Positions 9,090 through 17,811 of a stretch of DNA of 64,000 bases are shown one piece after another. Made by a program: the position numbers and the translations under genes. The stretch is from Bradyrhizobium semiaridum (GTDB lineage Bacteria; Pseudomonadota; Alphaproteobacteria; Rhizobiales; Xanthobacteraceae). Under the pieces are notes generated by a model that was not told the origin of the DNA, did not search any database, and saw only the letters and a program-made list of their open reading frames with translations. The stretch is taken from assembly GCF_020329505.1 (NCBI RefSeq), contig NZ_JAGKJJ010000017.1, forward strand, positions 62,001 to 126,000, in the 5' to 3' direction. The first letter of the stretch is position 1. Each line of letters begins with the position of its first letter.

Positions 9090-11684
9090 ATGTCTCTCCA
9101 GATGACCGCCGACAGCAACGATCATTCCGCGACTGAGCCCTTTGTGGCTCACGGGCCGGTGCGGAGGGGCGGCAGCATCCTGCTGGTGCTGCTGATTGCG
9201 GCCGGCATCGTCGCGGTGGCGGTCTGGCTGATGACCATCGGCCGCAGCCAGGCGCAGCCCTATATCCTCGGTGTGCTGGCGCTGCTCGCCACCGTCGGGC
9301 TGTTCAACCTGTTCGCCTTTGCCGCCGGCATCATCCGCTTCTCCGACCGCGCCACCGACGATCCCGTGATGGGGCGAATCGCCGATCACGCCCAGGAGGG
9401 GCTGGTCGTCACCGATTCGCGCGGCCATGTGGTCTATTCCAATGCCGCCTATCTGGCGCTGACCGGCGCGGCCTCGCCGCAGGAGGTCCGCCCGGTCGAG
9501 CGCGTCTTCATCGGCAATCCCGACGTCTCAGAGGCGGTGTTCCGCCTGCTGAAGGCCGCGCGCGAGGGCAAGCGGCAGCAGGAGGAGGTCCGCATCGCCG
9601 GCCAGGATGGCAGCCAGGGCCGCTGGCTGCGGTTGCGGGTCCGTCCGCTCGGTGAGAGCAAGCGCGACGCAAGATATGCGGTGTGGTCGATCGCCGACGT
9701 CACCCGCGACCGCGAACGCCAGGAGGACGTGTTTCAGGAGCTGCGGCACGCGATCGAATATCTCGACCACGCGCCGTGCGGCTTCTTCTCCGTCAATCCG
9801 GCCGGCGAGATCGCCTATGTCAACGCGACCTTGGCGAACTGGCTGGACTACGACCTCGCCGAGATCGGCTCGGGCGGCCTGAAGCTGTCCGACATCGTCT
9901 CCGGCGACGGCGCGGCGCTGCTCGCCGCGATCCAGCCGGTGCCGGGCGAGGTCAAGACCGAGGTGTTCGACATCGACCTGCGCATGCGCGGCGGCAAGAC
10001 CGTGCCGGTGCGGCTCTATCACAAGCTCGCCTTCGGCGCCGACGGCGCGGCGGGCGCCTCGCGCACGCTGGTGATCAGCCGCGCCCGCGACGAGCATGCC
10101 GATCCGGAGCGCGCCGCCGAGGTCCGCTTCATGCGCTTCTTCGACCACACGCCGATGGCGATCGCGACCGTCGATCGCGGCGGCAACGTGGTCGGCGCCA
10201 ATGCCCGCTACGTCAAGCTGGCGCAAGGCCTGAACCAAGGCCTGAACGGCGAAGGCGGTGCCGCGAAGTCGATCTTCCGCGCGGTCAATCCGCGCGACCG
10301 GGGCCTCTTGATCGCCGCGATCAACCAGGCCGCCGAAGGGCAGGGCGATATCCAGCCGGTCGAGGTGATGCTGGACAGCGCCAAGGAACGCTTCGCCCAG
10401 TTCTTCGTCACCACCGTCGGCAAGGACGAGCGCGACGCCGAGACCGCGATCGTCTACATGCTCGAGACCACCGAGCGGCGCGCGCTGGAGAACCAGATCA
10501 ACCAGTCGCAGAAGATGGAGATGGTCGGCCAGCTCGCCGGCGGCATCGCGCACGACTTCAACAACGTGCTGTCGGCCATCATGATGGCGAACGACTTCCT
10601 GCTCAACGCGCACAAGCCGACCGATCCGTCGTTCCAGGACATCATGCAGATCAAGCAGAACGCGACCCGCGCGGCGACGCTGGTGCGTCAGCTGCTCGCG
10701 TTCTCGCGCCGCCAGACGCTGCGGCCGCAGGTGCTCGACCTCGGCGATGCCTTGAGCGACCTCACCATGCTGCTGCGCCGGCTGATCGGCGAGAAGGTCA
10801 AGCTCGACCTCGTGCACGGCCGCGACCTGTGGCCGGTGAAGGTCGACGTCTCGCAGTTCGAGCAGGTGGTGGTCAACCTCGCGGTCAACGCGCGCGATGC
10901 GATGCCCGACGGCGGCAAGCTGATCATCCGCACCGGCAACGTGCCGACCGAGGAAGCGGCGCAGCTCGCCAACAAGGGCATGCCAGCGGCGGACTATGTG
11001 AAGATCGAGATCTCCGACACCGGCACCGGCATTCCCGCCGAGATCATCGACAAGATCTTCGAGCCGTTCTTCTCGACCAAGGAAGTCGGCAAGGGCACCG
11101 GCCTCGGCCTCTCCACGGTCTACGGCATCGTCAAGCAGACCGGCGGCTTCGTCTATGTCGATTCGGTGCCCGGTGAAGGCACCACGTTCCGCATCTTCCT
11201 GCCGCGGCATCACGCCGAGCAGGAGGTTGTGGCCGAGGCGCTGGCCGGCAACGGCGCGGCCAAGGACGCCGCCGCGGTCGCCGAAGCTGCCAAGCCAAAG
11301 CCGGATCTTACCGGACAGGGCACTATCCTCCTGGTGGAGGACGAGGAAGGCCTGCGTGCGCTGAACGCGCGCGGCCTGCGCTCGCGCGGCTACAGCGTGA
11401 TCGAGGCCGCTAACGGCATCGAGGCGCTGGAGGCGTTCGAGGAGAAGGACGGCGCCGTCGATCTCGTCGTCTCCGACGTCGTGATGCCGGAGATGGACGG
11501 ACCGACGCTGCTCAAGGAAATGCGCGGCCGCAATCCGGAGCTGAAGATCATCTTCGTCTCCGGCTATGCCGAGGACGCGTTCGAGAAGAGCCTGCCCGAG
11601 AACCAGCAGTTCGCGTTCCTGCCGAAACCGTTCACGCTGACCCAGCTGGTCGCCGCGGTGAAGGAAACCATGGTCGCGAAGTAG
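9090..11684 (+). CDS. cckA: hybrid sensor histidine kinase CckA
   Basis: The 864-residue protein has two N-terminal membrane helices (about 28-48 and 58-80), PAS-type domains between about 90 and 460, a HisKA domain with the acceptor histidine in AGGIAHDFNNVL (His488), an HATPase domain (NARDAMPDGGKL; DTGTGIP; GKGTGLGLSTVYGI) and a C-terminal receiver with SDVVMPEMDG, where Asp796 is the acceptor. This is the CckA architecture. In alphaproteobacteria CckA feeds phosphate through ChpT to CtrA and CpdR. It lies directly downstream of flagellar genes preceded by a CtrA box. The start at 9090 or at ATG 9102 cannot be separated by ribosome site. Confidence 0.93.
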   Translation: MSLQMTADSNDHSATEPFVAHGPVRRGGSILLVLLIAAGIVAVAVWLMTIGRSQAQPYILGVLALLATVGLFNLFAFAAGIIRFSDRATDDPVMGRIADHAQEGLVVTDSRGHVVYSNAAYLALTGAASPQEVRPVERVFIGNPDVSEAVFRLLKAAREGKRQQEEVRIAGQDGSQGRWLRLRVRPLGESKRDARYAVWSIADVTRDRERQEDVFQELRHAIEYLDHAPCGFFSVNPAGEIAYVNATLANWLDYDLAEIGSGGLKLSDIVSGDGAALLAAIQPVPGEVKTEVFDIDLRMRGGKTVPVRLYHKLAFGADGAAGASRTLVISRARDEHADPERAAEVRFMRFFDHTPMAIATVDRGGNVVGANARYVKLAQGLNQGLNGEGGAAKSIFRAVNPRDRGLLIAAINQAAEGQGDIQPVEVMLDSAKERFAQFFVTTVGKDERDAETAIVYMLETTERRALENQINQSQKMEMVGQLAGGIAHDFNNVLSAIMMANDFLLNAHKPTDPSFQDIMQIKQNATRAATLVRQLLAFSRRQTLRPQVLDLGDALSDLTMLLRRLIGEKVKLDLVHGRDLWPVKVDVSQFEQVVVNLAVNARDAMPDGGKLIIRTGNVPTEEAAQLANKGMPAADYVKIEISDTGTGIPAEIIDKIFEPFFSTKEVGKGTGLGLSTVYGIVKQTGGFVYVDSVPGEGTTFRIFLPRHHAEQEVVAEALAGNGAAKDAAAVAEAAKPKPDLTGQGTILLVEDEEGLRALNARGLRSRGYSVIEAANGIEALEAFEEKDGAVDLVVSDVVMPEMDGPTLLKEMRGRNPELKIIFVSGYAEDAFEKSLPENQQFAFLPKPFTLTQLVAAVKETMVAK

Positions 11685-11746
11685 GCGCAGGGAAGCTGCG
11701 GCCGCATCTTTGCGGATCAACGGATCGTCCACGGGCAACATTCACG

Positions 11747-11871
11747 GTGTCGTCCCGGCGAAGGCCAGGACCCATACTCCGCAGCGGTTGTTGTGAGGGG
11801 ACTCGTCGTTCCACCTTCGCGGAGCAATCAACATTTGTGGTTATGGGTCCCGGCCTTCGCCGGGACGACAC
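11747..11871. repeat. inverted-repeat element with GTCGTCCCGGCGAAGGCCAGG ends, copy a
   Basis: The 125-bp element has long inverted ends (left GTCCCGGCGAAGGCC, right GGCCTTCGCCGGGAC). A related copy lies at 61615-61730, and both share GGTTATGGGTCC inside the right arm. It sits in the 417-bp stretch 11685-12101 between cckA and the Tim44-like gene. I see no gene in that stretch; the remainder holds a TCATTGCGACG fragment of another dispersed repeat. Confidence 0.85.
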
Positions 11872-12101
11872 TGAACATGTGGCGCGGCCAAGGTTCCATG
11901 CCGTCATTGCGACGGGGCCGAGCAGCTTGCCTTCCCGAACAACGCTGATAGGACACGCTGTCGCAGCCACAAGGACCATAGTGTCACATCTCCGCGACCG
12001 AGGGCCGCAGCCATGGTTCCGGTTTCCTGCTTCACTTTTGACCGGCCCTGCCCATCTTAGGGGCGCTTCCCCATGGCGGGGAATCCTTTGAGGAAACCGA
12101 T

Positions 12102-13064
12102 ATGAATTTCTCGCAACGCACGCGTGGAATGGTTCGGGCGATCGCCGTCGCGATGGCGCTGGCGCTGCCCGTGGTGATGACCGTTTCGGCGGCCGATGCA
12201 CGCGTCGGTGGCGGCGGCTCGCGCGGCTCGCGCACCTTCTCCGCACCGCCCTCGACCAACACCGCGCCGGGCACGGCCGCGCCGATGAACCGTACCTTCA
12301 GCCAGCCCGGCAGCCCCAACATGGGCGCGCCGGCCGCAGCCAACTCCGGCGGCCTGTTCGGCCGTGGCGGCATGGGCCGCGGTCTGCTCGGCGGCCTCGC
12401 CGCCGGCTTCCTCGGCGCCGGCCTGTTCGGCATGCTGTTCGGCGGCGGTCTGTTCTCCGGCCTCGGCGGCCTGTCGTCGATCCTCGGCCTGCTGCTGCAG
12501 ATCGGCCTGATCGTGCTGGTGGTCCGGCTTGCGATGTCGTGGTGGCAGCGCCGCAACGCGCCGGCCCCGGCCTATGCCGGCGGCCCTGACGTCGGCCCGG
12601 GCGCGCAGCCGAACTATCGTTCCGGCTTCGGGTTCGGTCTCGGCGGCGGCGCCAATGCGCCGGTCGAGATCGCGCCCGCCGACTATGAGGCGTTCGAGCG
12701 GCTGCTCGGCGAAATCCAGACCGCGTGGTCGAACGAGGACATCGCGAAGCTGCACACGCTCGCGACGCCGGAGATGGTGTCGTACTTCTCGAAGGATCTC
12801 GAGGAGAACAAGGCGCGCAACGTCACCAACAAGGTGACCTCGGTGAAGCTGCTGCAGGGCGACCTCGCGGAAGCCTGGCGCGAAGGCGAGAGCGAATATG
12901 CCACGGTCGCGATGCGCTTCTCGCTGGTCGACACCATGCTCGAGCGCGGCACCGGCCGGCTGGTCGGCGGTGGCGAGCAGCCGCAGGAAGTCACGGAGGT
13001 CTGGACGTTCGTGCGCCGGCGCGGCGGCAATTGGGAACTTTCGGCGATCCAGCAGACCAACTGA
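12102..13064 (+). CDS. Tim44-like domain protein, membrane-anchored
   Basis: The 320-residue protein starts with a cleavable-looking signal (AIAVAMALALPVVMTVSAADA), then a Gly/Ser/Pro-rich segment and a glycine-rich hydrophobic stretch (about 80-115). A membrane helix (LQIGLIVLVVRLAM, about 132-145) and a C-terminal Tim44-like domain (about 185-318, EIQTAWSNEDIAKLHTLATP onward) complete it. Bacterial Tim44-domain proteins resemble the mitochondrial import motor subunit and are thought to act at the inner membrane; the role here is unknown. A strong terminator follows. Confidence 0.85.
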   Translation: MNFSQRTRGMVRAIAVAMALALPVVMTVSAADARVGGGGSRGSRTFSAPPSTNTAPGTAAPMNRTFSQPGSPNMGAPAAANSGGLFGRGGMGRGLLGGLAAGFLGAGLFGMLFGGGLFSGLGGLSSILGLLLQIGLIVLVVRLAMSWWQRRNAPAPAYAGGPDVGPGAQPNYRSGFGFGLGGGANAPVEIAPADYEAFERLLGEIQTAWSNEDIAKLHTLATPEMVSYFSKDLEENKARNVTNKVTSVKLLQGDLAEAWREGESEYATVAMRFSLVDTMLERGTGRLVGGGEQPQEVTEVWTFVRRRGGNWELSAIQQTN

Positions 13065-13091
13065 TCGATTGCCGATCACCGAACATGCAAG

Positions 13092-13119
13092 GCGCCGCGG
13101 CTCACCCCGCGGCGCTTTT
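13092..13119 (+). terminator. rho-independent terminator after the Tim44-like gene
   Basis: A perfect 9-bp stem GCGCCGCGG / CCGCGGCGC (13092-13100 with 13107-13115) with a 6-nt loop is followed by TTTTG TTTT. It lies 28 bp past the stop codon of the Tim44-like gene. Confidence 0.85.
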
Positions 13120-13214
13120 GTTTTGGAGGTTTCATTGGTACAGCGCGGCAAGGGAATATCCGCCGAAGCCGTGGGTTGATCTCAGCGGACTTATACAGCC
13201 ATCGGGAGGATGAC

Positions 13215-13892
13215 ATGAAGATCGAGGCTCTGATTGCGGTTCCTGCATGTCTTGCGTTTGTCATCGCGGCCGCGCCGCCTGCGGTGGCGCAGACCGCCGA
13301 CACCAGCTTCTTCCTCACCAGCACCGGCATCGGCAATGGCGGCAATCTCGGCGGGCTCGCCGGCGCCGACAATCACTGCCAGACACTGGCGCAGGCCGCA
13401 GGGTTCGGCGCGCCGAAGACTTGGCGGGCCTATCTGTCGACGCAAGCCGCCGACGGCAAGCCCGCGGTGAATGCCCGCGATCGCATCGGCAACGGTCCCT
13501 GGAAGAACGTGAAGGGCGTCGTGATCGCCAAGGACGTCGCCGATCTGCACAGCGCCGGCAACAATCTCACCAAGCAAACCGCGCTGTCCGAGAAAGGCGA
13601 CGTCATCAACGGCGCCGGCGACACGCCGAACCGCCACGACGTGCTGACGGGATCGCAGGCGGACGGCACCGCGTTTGCGGCCGGCGAGGACCGCACCTGC
13701 AAGAACTGGACAAGCAGCACGCAGGGCGCCGCCATGGTCGGGCACTTCGACCGCAAGGGCTTGCGCGACGACGAGCCGTCAAAATCCTGGAACACGTCGC
13801 ACCCATCGCGCGGTCCTGACGGCGGCTGCTCGCAGGCGGATCTGAAAAGCACCGGCGGCGACGGCCTGATGTACTGCTTCGCGGCGAATTGA
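13215..13892 (+). CDS. secreted lectin-like protein
   Basis: The 225-residue product begins with a clear signal peptide (MKIEALIAVPACLAFVIAAAPPAVAQ, residues 1-26). The mature part has features of the C-type-lectin/endostatin-like fold family that is often annotated as lectin in rhizobia: GADNHCQTLA near the N terminus, TWRAYLS, ARDRIGNGPW, and paired cysteines (DRTCKNWTSS; GGCSQADL; MYCFAAN). The ATG at 13215 has a GGGAGGATG ribosome site and gives a proper signal; the frame is open 13 codons earlier without one. Ligand unknown. Confidence 0.65.
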   Translation: MKIEALIAVPACLAFVIAAAPPAVAQTADTSFFLTSTGIGNGGNLGGLAGADNHCQTLAQAAGFGAPKTWRAYLSTQAADGKPAVNARDRIGNGPWKNVKGVVIAKDVADLHSAGNNLTKQTALSEKGDVINGAGDTPNRHDVLTGSQADGTAFAAGEDRTCKNWTSSTQGAAMVGHFDRKGLRDDEPSKSWNTSHPSRGPDGGCSQADLKSTGGDGLMYCFAAN

Positions 13893-13935
13893 GGCGAGCG
13901 CGGGACGTCGTCCGAGCGTGCGCGAGCCTATGAAC

Positions 13936-14045
13936 TTCGTCATTGCGACGAGCGCAGCGACGAAGCAATCCATCCATCCTCATATGCGGTGCAATGGATT
14001 GCTTCCACCTTCGCCAAGGCTTCGGCGGACAAGTCGCTTCGCTTG
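13936..14045. repeat. dispersed repeat in a 400-bp gene-free stretch
   Basis: In the gene-free stretch 13893-14292, AGCAATCCAT (about 13964-13973) is mirrored by ATGGATTGCT (about 13992-14001), with CATTGCGACGAGCGCAGCGACG on the left and TCGCTTCGCTTGC on the right. This is the pattern of a common Bradyrhizobium intergenic palindrome. I see no gene in the rest of the stretch. Confidence 0.65.
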
Positions 14046-14292
14046 CAACCACGGGGATAGGCTAATGGCCGTCTCTGAACGGCGCCGTTTGTTTGCAGCG
14101 GTCGCTCAAGCCATTCGCTTCGTCTTGCTATCCGCCATGAGATGATTTCCTGTCGAAGGATTCGACATTGGAACCTTAGCGGCCCCTGTGCGGTTCGCGC
14201 AGATGGCCCGTGTGCGCTGGACGGCGTGATGACGGCACGGCTACGATCGCTGCGAAATCGCAGGCGGCGCGGGACGCCGTGGAGGTGAATGG

Positions 14293-15000
14293 ATGCGCTA
14301 TCAGCTTTACTACTGGCCGATGATCCAGGGCCGCGGCGAATATGTCAGGCTCGCGCTGGAGGATGCCGGTGCCGCTTACGATGATGTTGCGCGCGGCAAG
14401 GCCGGCATGGACGCGATGACGAAGATGATGGAGACGCACGAGGGCACGCCGCCATTCGCGCCGCCGTTCCTGAAGTCCGGCAAGCTGGTGATCGGGCAGA
14501 CCGCCAACATCCTGCTCTATCTCGGCGCCCGCCACGGTCTCGCACCGAAGACGGAAGGCGGCAGACTGTGGGTGCACCAGCTGCAGCTCACGATCGCCGA
14601 TCTCGTGCTGGAGATTCACGACACCCATCATCCGCTCGGGCCGTCGCTTTACTACGAGGACCAGAAGGCGCCGGCGAAGAAGCGCACCGCGGAATTCTGG
14701 GACTCGCGCGTGCCGAAATATCTCGGCTATTTCGAGGACCTGGTTGAGGCGGGTGGTGGCGCCTTCGTCACCGGCCGCCCTGTCACCTACGCCGACCTGT
14801 CGCTGTTCCAGATCGTCGAGGGCCTGCGCTACGCGTTCCCCAGGCGCATGGCGGCATTCGAGAAGAAAATTCCGCGCCTGATCGCGTTGCGCGACCGCGT
14901 CGCCGAGCGGCCGAACATCAAGGCGTATCTCGCCAGCGAGCGGCGGATCCCGTTCAACGAGGAGGGGATTTTCCGGCGCTACAAGGCGCTGGACGTCTAG
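14293..15000 (+). CDS. glutathione S-transferase family protein
   Basis: A 235-residue cytosolic GST with an N-terminal thioredoxin-fold domain (RYQLYYWPMIQGRGEYVRLA, residues 2-21, with the candidate catalytic Tyr) and the TANILLYLGARHGLAP segment that ends the glutathione-binding domain. The helical C-terminal domain carries FVTGRPVTYADLSLFQIVEGL. This sequence type resembles sigma-like GSTs of proteobacteria. Natural substrate unknown. A palindromic repeat follows. Confidence 0.88.
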   Translation: MRYQLYYWPMIQGRGEYVRLALEDAGAAYDDVARGKAGMDAMTKMMETHEGTPPFAPPFLKSGKLVIGQTANILLYLGARHGLAPKTEGGRLWVHQLQLTIADLVLEIHDTHHPLGPSLYYEDQKAPAKKRTAEFWDSRVPKYLGYFEDLVEAGGGAFVTGRPVTYADLSLFQIVEGLRYAFPRRMAAFEKKIPRLIALRDRVAERPNIKAYLASERRIPFNEEGIFRRYKALDV

Positions 15001-15004
15001 ATAC

Positions 15005-15137
15005 TGTCATTCCGGGGCGCCGCGAAGGCGGCGAACCCGGAATCCATTTCTCAGCACGGACTCGCGGCATGATGGATTCCCCGATGCGCAATTGCGCATC
15101 TGAGGTCTGCGCCTCCGGCGCATCCCGGAATGACGGA
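15005..15137. repeat. dispersed inverted repeat with GTCATTCCGGGGC ends
   Basis: TGTCATTCCGGGGCGC on the left pairs with CATCCCGGAATGACGG on the right, and internal GGAATCCAT / ATGGATTCC arms pair as well. A related, rearranged copy lies at 28733-28866. It fills the gap between the convergent GST and GFA genes and could act as a bidirectional terminator. Confidence 0.8.
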
Positions 15138-15148
15138 GATCGTTGCAT

Positions 15149-15508
15149 TTAATGGCTCCTTCCGTCCACCGGCGTCATCGCGATCTTCGACAGGTCGATT
15201 CCGTCGATGCAGCTGACATTCAGCGCGACCATGTCGGTGCCGTCGGGCTTCTTGCCGCGGGCGAACACCTCCACGCCGCAATCGATGCAGAGCTGGTGGT
15301 GGATGGCGTGCCGGTTGAACAGATATTCCTTCAGGTTCTCGGCTCCGGCACGAAGCTGGAAACTCGCGGGCGGCAGGAAGGCGAAGTGCAGGCCCTTCTT
15401 GGTGCAGATCGAGCAGTTGCAGGCCGTCACCATCGCCAGGTCGGTGGTGCATTCGAAGCGCACCTGGCCGCAATGGCAGCCGCCGGTGTAGGTCTTGCTT
15501 TCTGACAT
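15149..15508 (-). CDS. GFA/CENP-V-domain zinc protein
   Basis: A 119-residue protein of the glutathione-dependent formaldehyde-activating (GFA) fold. Cysteines are arranged GGCHCGQVRFEC (Cys11, 13, 20), CNCSICTKKG (Cys30, 32, 35) and CIDCG (Cys74, 77), which is the two-zinc pattern of the family. The ATG at 15508 has GTGAGGTGACG upstream; a GTG two codons earlier is possible. Members bind glutathione or other small thiols, and the exact reaction is not settled for the family. Confidence 0.88.
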   Translation of the reverse strand: MSESKTYTGGCHCGQVRFECTTDLAMVTACNCSICTKKGLHFAFLPPASFQLRAGAENLKEYLFNRHAIHHQLCIDCGVEVFARGKKPDGTDMVALNVSCIDGIDLSKIAMTPVDGRSH

Positions 15509-15529
15509 CGTCACCTCACTACAGCGCTT

Positions 15530-16204
15530 TCACCAGAGTCCCGGCACGAGGCGATAGCGCACCCGCGCCGTGTAATCGGCATAGCCGTTGAGCCCGGCGA
15601 CCAGTGCGCGCTCCTCGATCCGCGTGCGGACCGCGAACATGGCGAAGAACAGCGGCACGAAGGCGAGGCCCCACCAGGATCCGAGCATGAGCGGCACGCC
15701 GATAAAGAACAGCATGACGCTCGTGTACATCGGGTGGCGCACCAGCGCATAGGGGCCGCTCGAGATCACCTGATGGTCGCGCTCGGTCTGCACCTTCACG
15801 ACCGGGGCGGCGAAGGAGTTGGTGTGGAACACCCAGAGGATGAGCACGGTCGAGAGCGCATAGAGCGCGAGGCCAAGCAGCATGACCGGCGCGCCGGCGT
15901 TACCGCCCTCAAAACGCCGATCGAGCCCCATGACGATGAGCCAGAGGACGATCGCAACCATGATCGCTGCCACGAAATACTTGTCCGCGGTGGGCTGGCC
16001 TTCGCGCGCGGTGAACCGCATGCGCTCGGCGAGCAGGGCGGGATCGGTCCTGGCAAGCCACAGCCCGCAGGCCGGACCGATCACCGCGGAGGCGATCAGG
16101 TAGATCCACGCGCCAAGCCAATCCAGCGTGCCGGCGGCGGCGAACAGCAGCGCGCCCATGCCGATGACGAAGCAGGTGTTTTGCAGGAGGAGCTTTGCGA
16201 TCAT
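15530..16204 (-). CDS. isoprenylcysteine carboxyl methyltransferase-like membrane protein
   Basis: A 224-residue polytopic membrane protein with the ICMT/PEMT-type C-terminal motif SSGPYALVRHPMYTSVMLFFIG (written in part; about residues 144-165) and EERALVAGLNGYADYTARVRYRLVPGLW at the end. These segments bind S-adenosylmethionine in the family. The substrate of bacterial members is usually unknown. The ATG at 16204 begins MIAKLLLQN; the 24 preceding codons are polar and unlikely. It is divergent from the arsR-type gene, so the palindrome between them may affect both. Confidence 0.8.
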   Translation of the reverse strand: MIAKLLLQNTCFVIGMGALLFAAAGTLDWLGAWIYLIASAVIGPACGLWLARTDPALLAERMRFTAREGQPTADKYFVAAIMVAIVLWLIVMGLDRRFEGGNAGAPVMLLGLALYALSTVLILWVFHTNSFAAPVVKVQTERDHQVISSGPYALVRHPMYTSVMLFFIGVPLMLGSWWGLAFVPLFFAMFAVRTRIEERALVAGLNGYADYTARVRYRLVPGLW

Positions 16205-16324
16205 TGGCGGCTCCGCGCGATTCCGTCTGCGACTATCGCACTCTTTTCCCGGCGAACATGCGAGCGCCGATATCAACTTTCGGAGCGCATAAGGCGTTCC
16301 CGCATCGTCTCGGCGTTGACATTC

Positions 16325-16344
16325 ATATAAGCTGTTGCTTATAT
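16325..16344. promoter_or_regulatory. palindromic operator before the ArsR-type gene
   Basis: ATATAAGC (16325-16332) and GCTTATAT (16337-16344) form a perfect 8-bp inverted repeat with a 4-nt centre, ending 6 bp before the ATG at 16351. Palindromes of this AT-rich type are usual ArsR/SmtB sites. Its position over the probable promoter suggests autorepression by the downstream regulator. Confidence 0.65.
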
Positions 16345-16350
16345 ATTTTC

Positions 16351-16677
16351 ATGACCACAACCACGCAACTGACCAATGTGCTGAAGACCCTCGCGGACCC
16401 GACGCGTCGCGCGGTGTTCGAGCGGATCGCGCGGGAAGGCGAGGTCGCCGCGACCTGGCTGGTGCAGGGATCGAAGGTCTCGCAGCCGGCGGTATCGCAG
16501 CATCTGCGCGCGCTGCGCGATGCCGGGCTGGTCGCCGAGCGGCGCGAGGGCCGGCACATCCACTATCGCGTCGCGCCGAAGGGGCTCGGACCGCTGATCG
16601 ACTGGCTCGGCCACTACCAGACGTTCTGGCAGGAGCGCTTCGAAAATCTCGAGAAGCTGCTGAAGGGGAGTGAGTGA
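16351..16677 (+). CDS. ArsR-family transcriptional repressor
   Basis: A 108-residue winged-helix protein: LKTLADPTRRAVFERIAREGE, then VSQPAVSQHLRALRDAGLVAERREGRHIHYRV as recognition helix and wing (in parts, about residues 44-76). No Cys/His metal site is evident, so it belongs to the ArsR group that pairs with SRPBCC/AHSA1 genes rather than to metal sensors. The start at 16351 follows the palindrome; the 52 codons before it are not family-like. Its TGA overlaps the ATG of the next gene. Confidence 0.9.
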   Translation: MTTTTQLTNVLKTLADPTRRAVFERIAREGEVAATWLVQGSKVSQPAVSQHLRALRDAGLVAERREGRHIHYRVAPKGLGPLIDWLGHYQTFWQERFENLEKLLKGSE

Positions 16678-17117
16678 TGAGCGAGACGCACGCGATCACG
16701 GTCGAGAAGGTGCTGCCCTACGCCGTCGACAGGATCTGGCGCACGCTGACCACGAGCGAGCTATTGGTGAAATGGCTGATGCCGAACGATTTCCAGCCGA
16801 CCGTCGGCCACAAATTCAACTTCCGCACGCGGCCGATCGGCGATTGGGATGGTGTCGTGCACTGCGAGGTGCTCGCCTGCGAGCCGCCGCGCTTGCTGCG
16901 CTATTCCTGGAAGGGCGGTGCCGACACCAATCCGGAATACGGCTCGAAGCTCGACACGGTCGTGACCTGGACGCTGACACCGGTCGAGGGCGGCACGAAA
17001 GTGCGCATGGTGCATGACGGCTTCGTCTTCCCCGGCAACCGCTACGCGTTCGACATGATGAGCCCGGGCTGGGGCAAGATCGTCGATGCGATCGGGCGGG
17101 TCGCCGCGGAGACCTGA
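16677..17117 (+). CDS. SRPBCC/AHSA1 domain protein
   Basis: A 146-residue START-like lipid- or ligand-binding fold protein: EKVLPYAVDRIWRTLTTSELLVKWLMPNDF at the N terminus, RYSWKGG in the middle, and VTWTLTPVEGGTKVRMVHDGF before the long C-terminal helix. Its ATG overlaps the TGA of the ArsR gene (TGATG), a strong sign of coupling. ArsR-AHSA1 pairs are common, and the partner is usually assumed to bind a hydrophobic ligand. Confidence 0.9.
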   Translation: MSETHAITVEKVLPYAVDRIWRTLTTSELLVKWLMPNDFQPTVGHKFNFRTRPIGDWDGVVHCEVLACEPPRLLRYSWKGGADTNPEYGSKLDTVVTWTLTPVEGGTKVRMVHDGFVFPGNRYAFDMMSPGWGKIVDAIGRVAAET

Positions 17118-17121
17118 CGGC

Positions 17122-17613
17122 TCACTCGTCCTTGCCGCGGCGGACCGTGATCGAGGCCTCCGTCCTGGTGCGCGTGCATTCGAGGTTGAGACGGCGATAG
17201 CGCATCGTGATGGTGTTGCCGCGCAGGATGCCCATCCGCTTCAGGCAGCGCGAGGTGCCGGTCGTGGCATCGTCCTTTGGCACGGTGAAGATCAGCGCGG
17301 TGGCCGCGCCGACCAGGTTGAAGAACTCCGGCTTCATCTTGCGGTCGGTCTTGGCGTAGAGCTCGGTCGAATAGTCCTTTCCGCGGCAGCCGATCGACAG
17401 CTCCCTGGCCGCCGGGTGCTTCAGATAGGTGATGTTGGCCGCGGTGAAATTGACCTTCAGCCCGTCGATCTGGCTGGCGAGCTGCTTGGCGATATCGGCA
17501 CAGGCATCGGCGTGCGCCGGCGCGGCGGCGAAGCTCGCGGCCAGCGCCAGCAGCGCGGCCGGCAGAAGGGAGCCGGTGCTCCCCGGCAAATGTCGGCGCA
17601 ACGATCCCGTCAT
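17122..17613 (-). CDS. secreted protein of unknown function
   Basis: I do not recognise the family. The 163-residue product has a signal peptide (hydrophobic LLPAALLALAASFAAAPAHA, with cleavage likely before DACADIA). Four cysteines remain in the mature part (ADACADI, SIGCRGK, SRCLKR, NLECTR), consistent with two disulfides in the periplasm. The ATG at 17613 has GGGGGA upstream; ATG 17649 is an alternative. It is convergent with the SRPBCC gene, 4 bp apart. Confidence 0.6.
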   Translation of the reverse strand: MTGSLRRHLPGSTGSLLPAALLALAASFAAAPAHADACADIAKQLASQIDGLKVNFTAANITYLKHPAARELSIGCRGKDYSTELYAKTDRKMKPEFFNLVGAATALIFTVPKDDATTGTSRCLKRMGILRGNTITMRYRRLNLECTRTRTEASITVRRGKDE

Positions 17614-17707
17614 GAAGTCCCCCGCGGCATGAAATGCGCGAAGGTTCATGCAGGCTCCGGCGCAGCGCGTCAATATGTGCCGTGACTGCGTGACGCAGTC
17701 ACGCAGC

Positions 17708-17811
17708 CTAAAGCGCGATGAGATTTGATCGAACCGTCATCACGCTTTAGCTGTCTGTTTGAGCATGATCTTTTCGGAAAACCGCTTCGCACTTTTCCGG
17801 ATTATGCTTTA
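17708..17811. repeat. dispersed palindromic element, copy 2
   Basis: Reads CTAAAGCGCGATGAGATTTG, then CATCACGCTTTAG, GAGCATGATC, TTTTCGGAAAACCGCTTCGC and ACTTTTCCGG, ending ATGCTTTA. It is the reverse orientation of the element at 6998-7096 and nearly the same as 56321-56420. Its right end reaches into the 3' end of the Kazal-domain gene. Confidence 0.9.
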
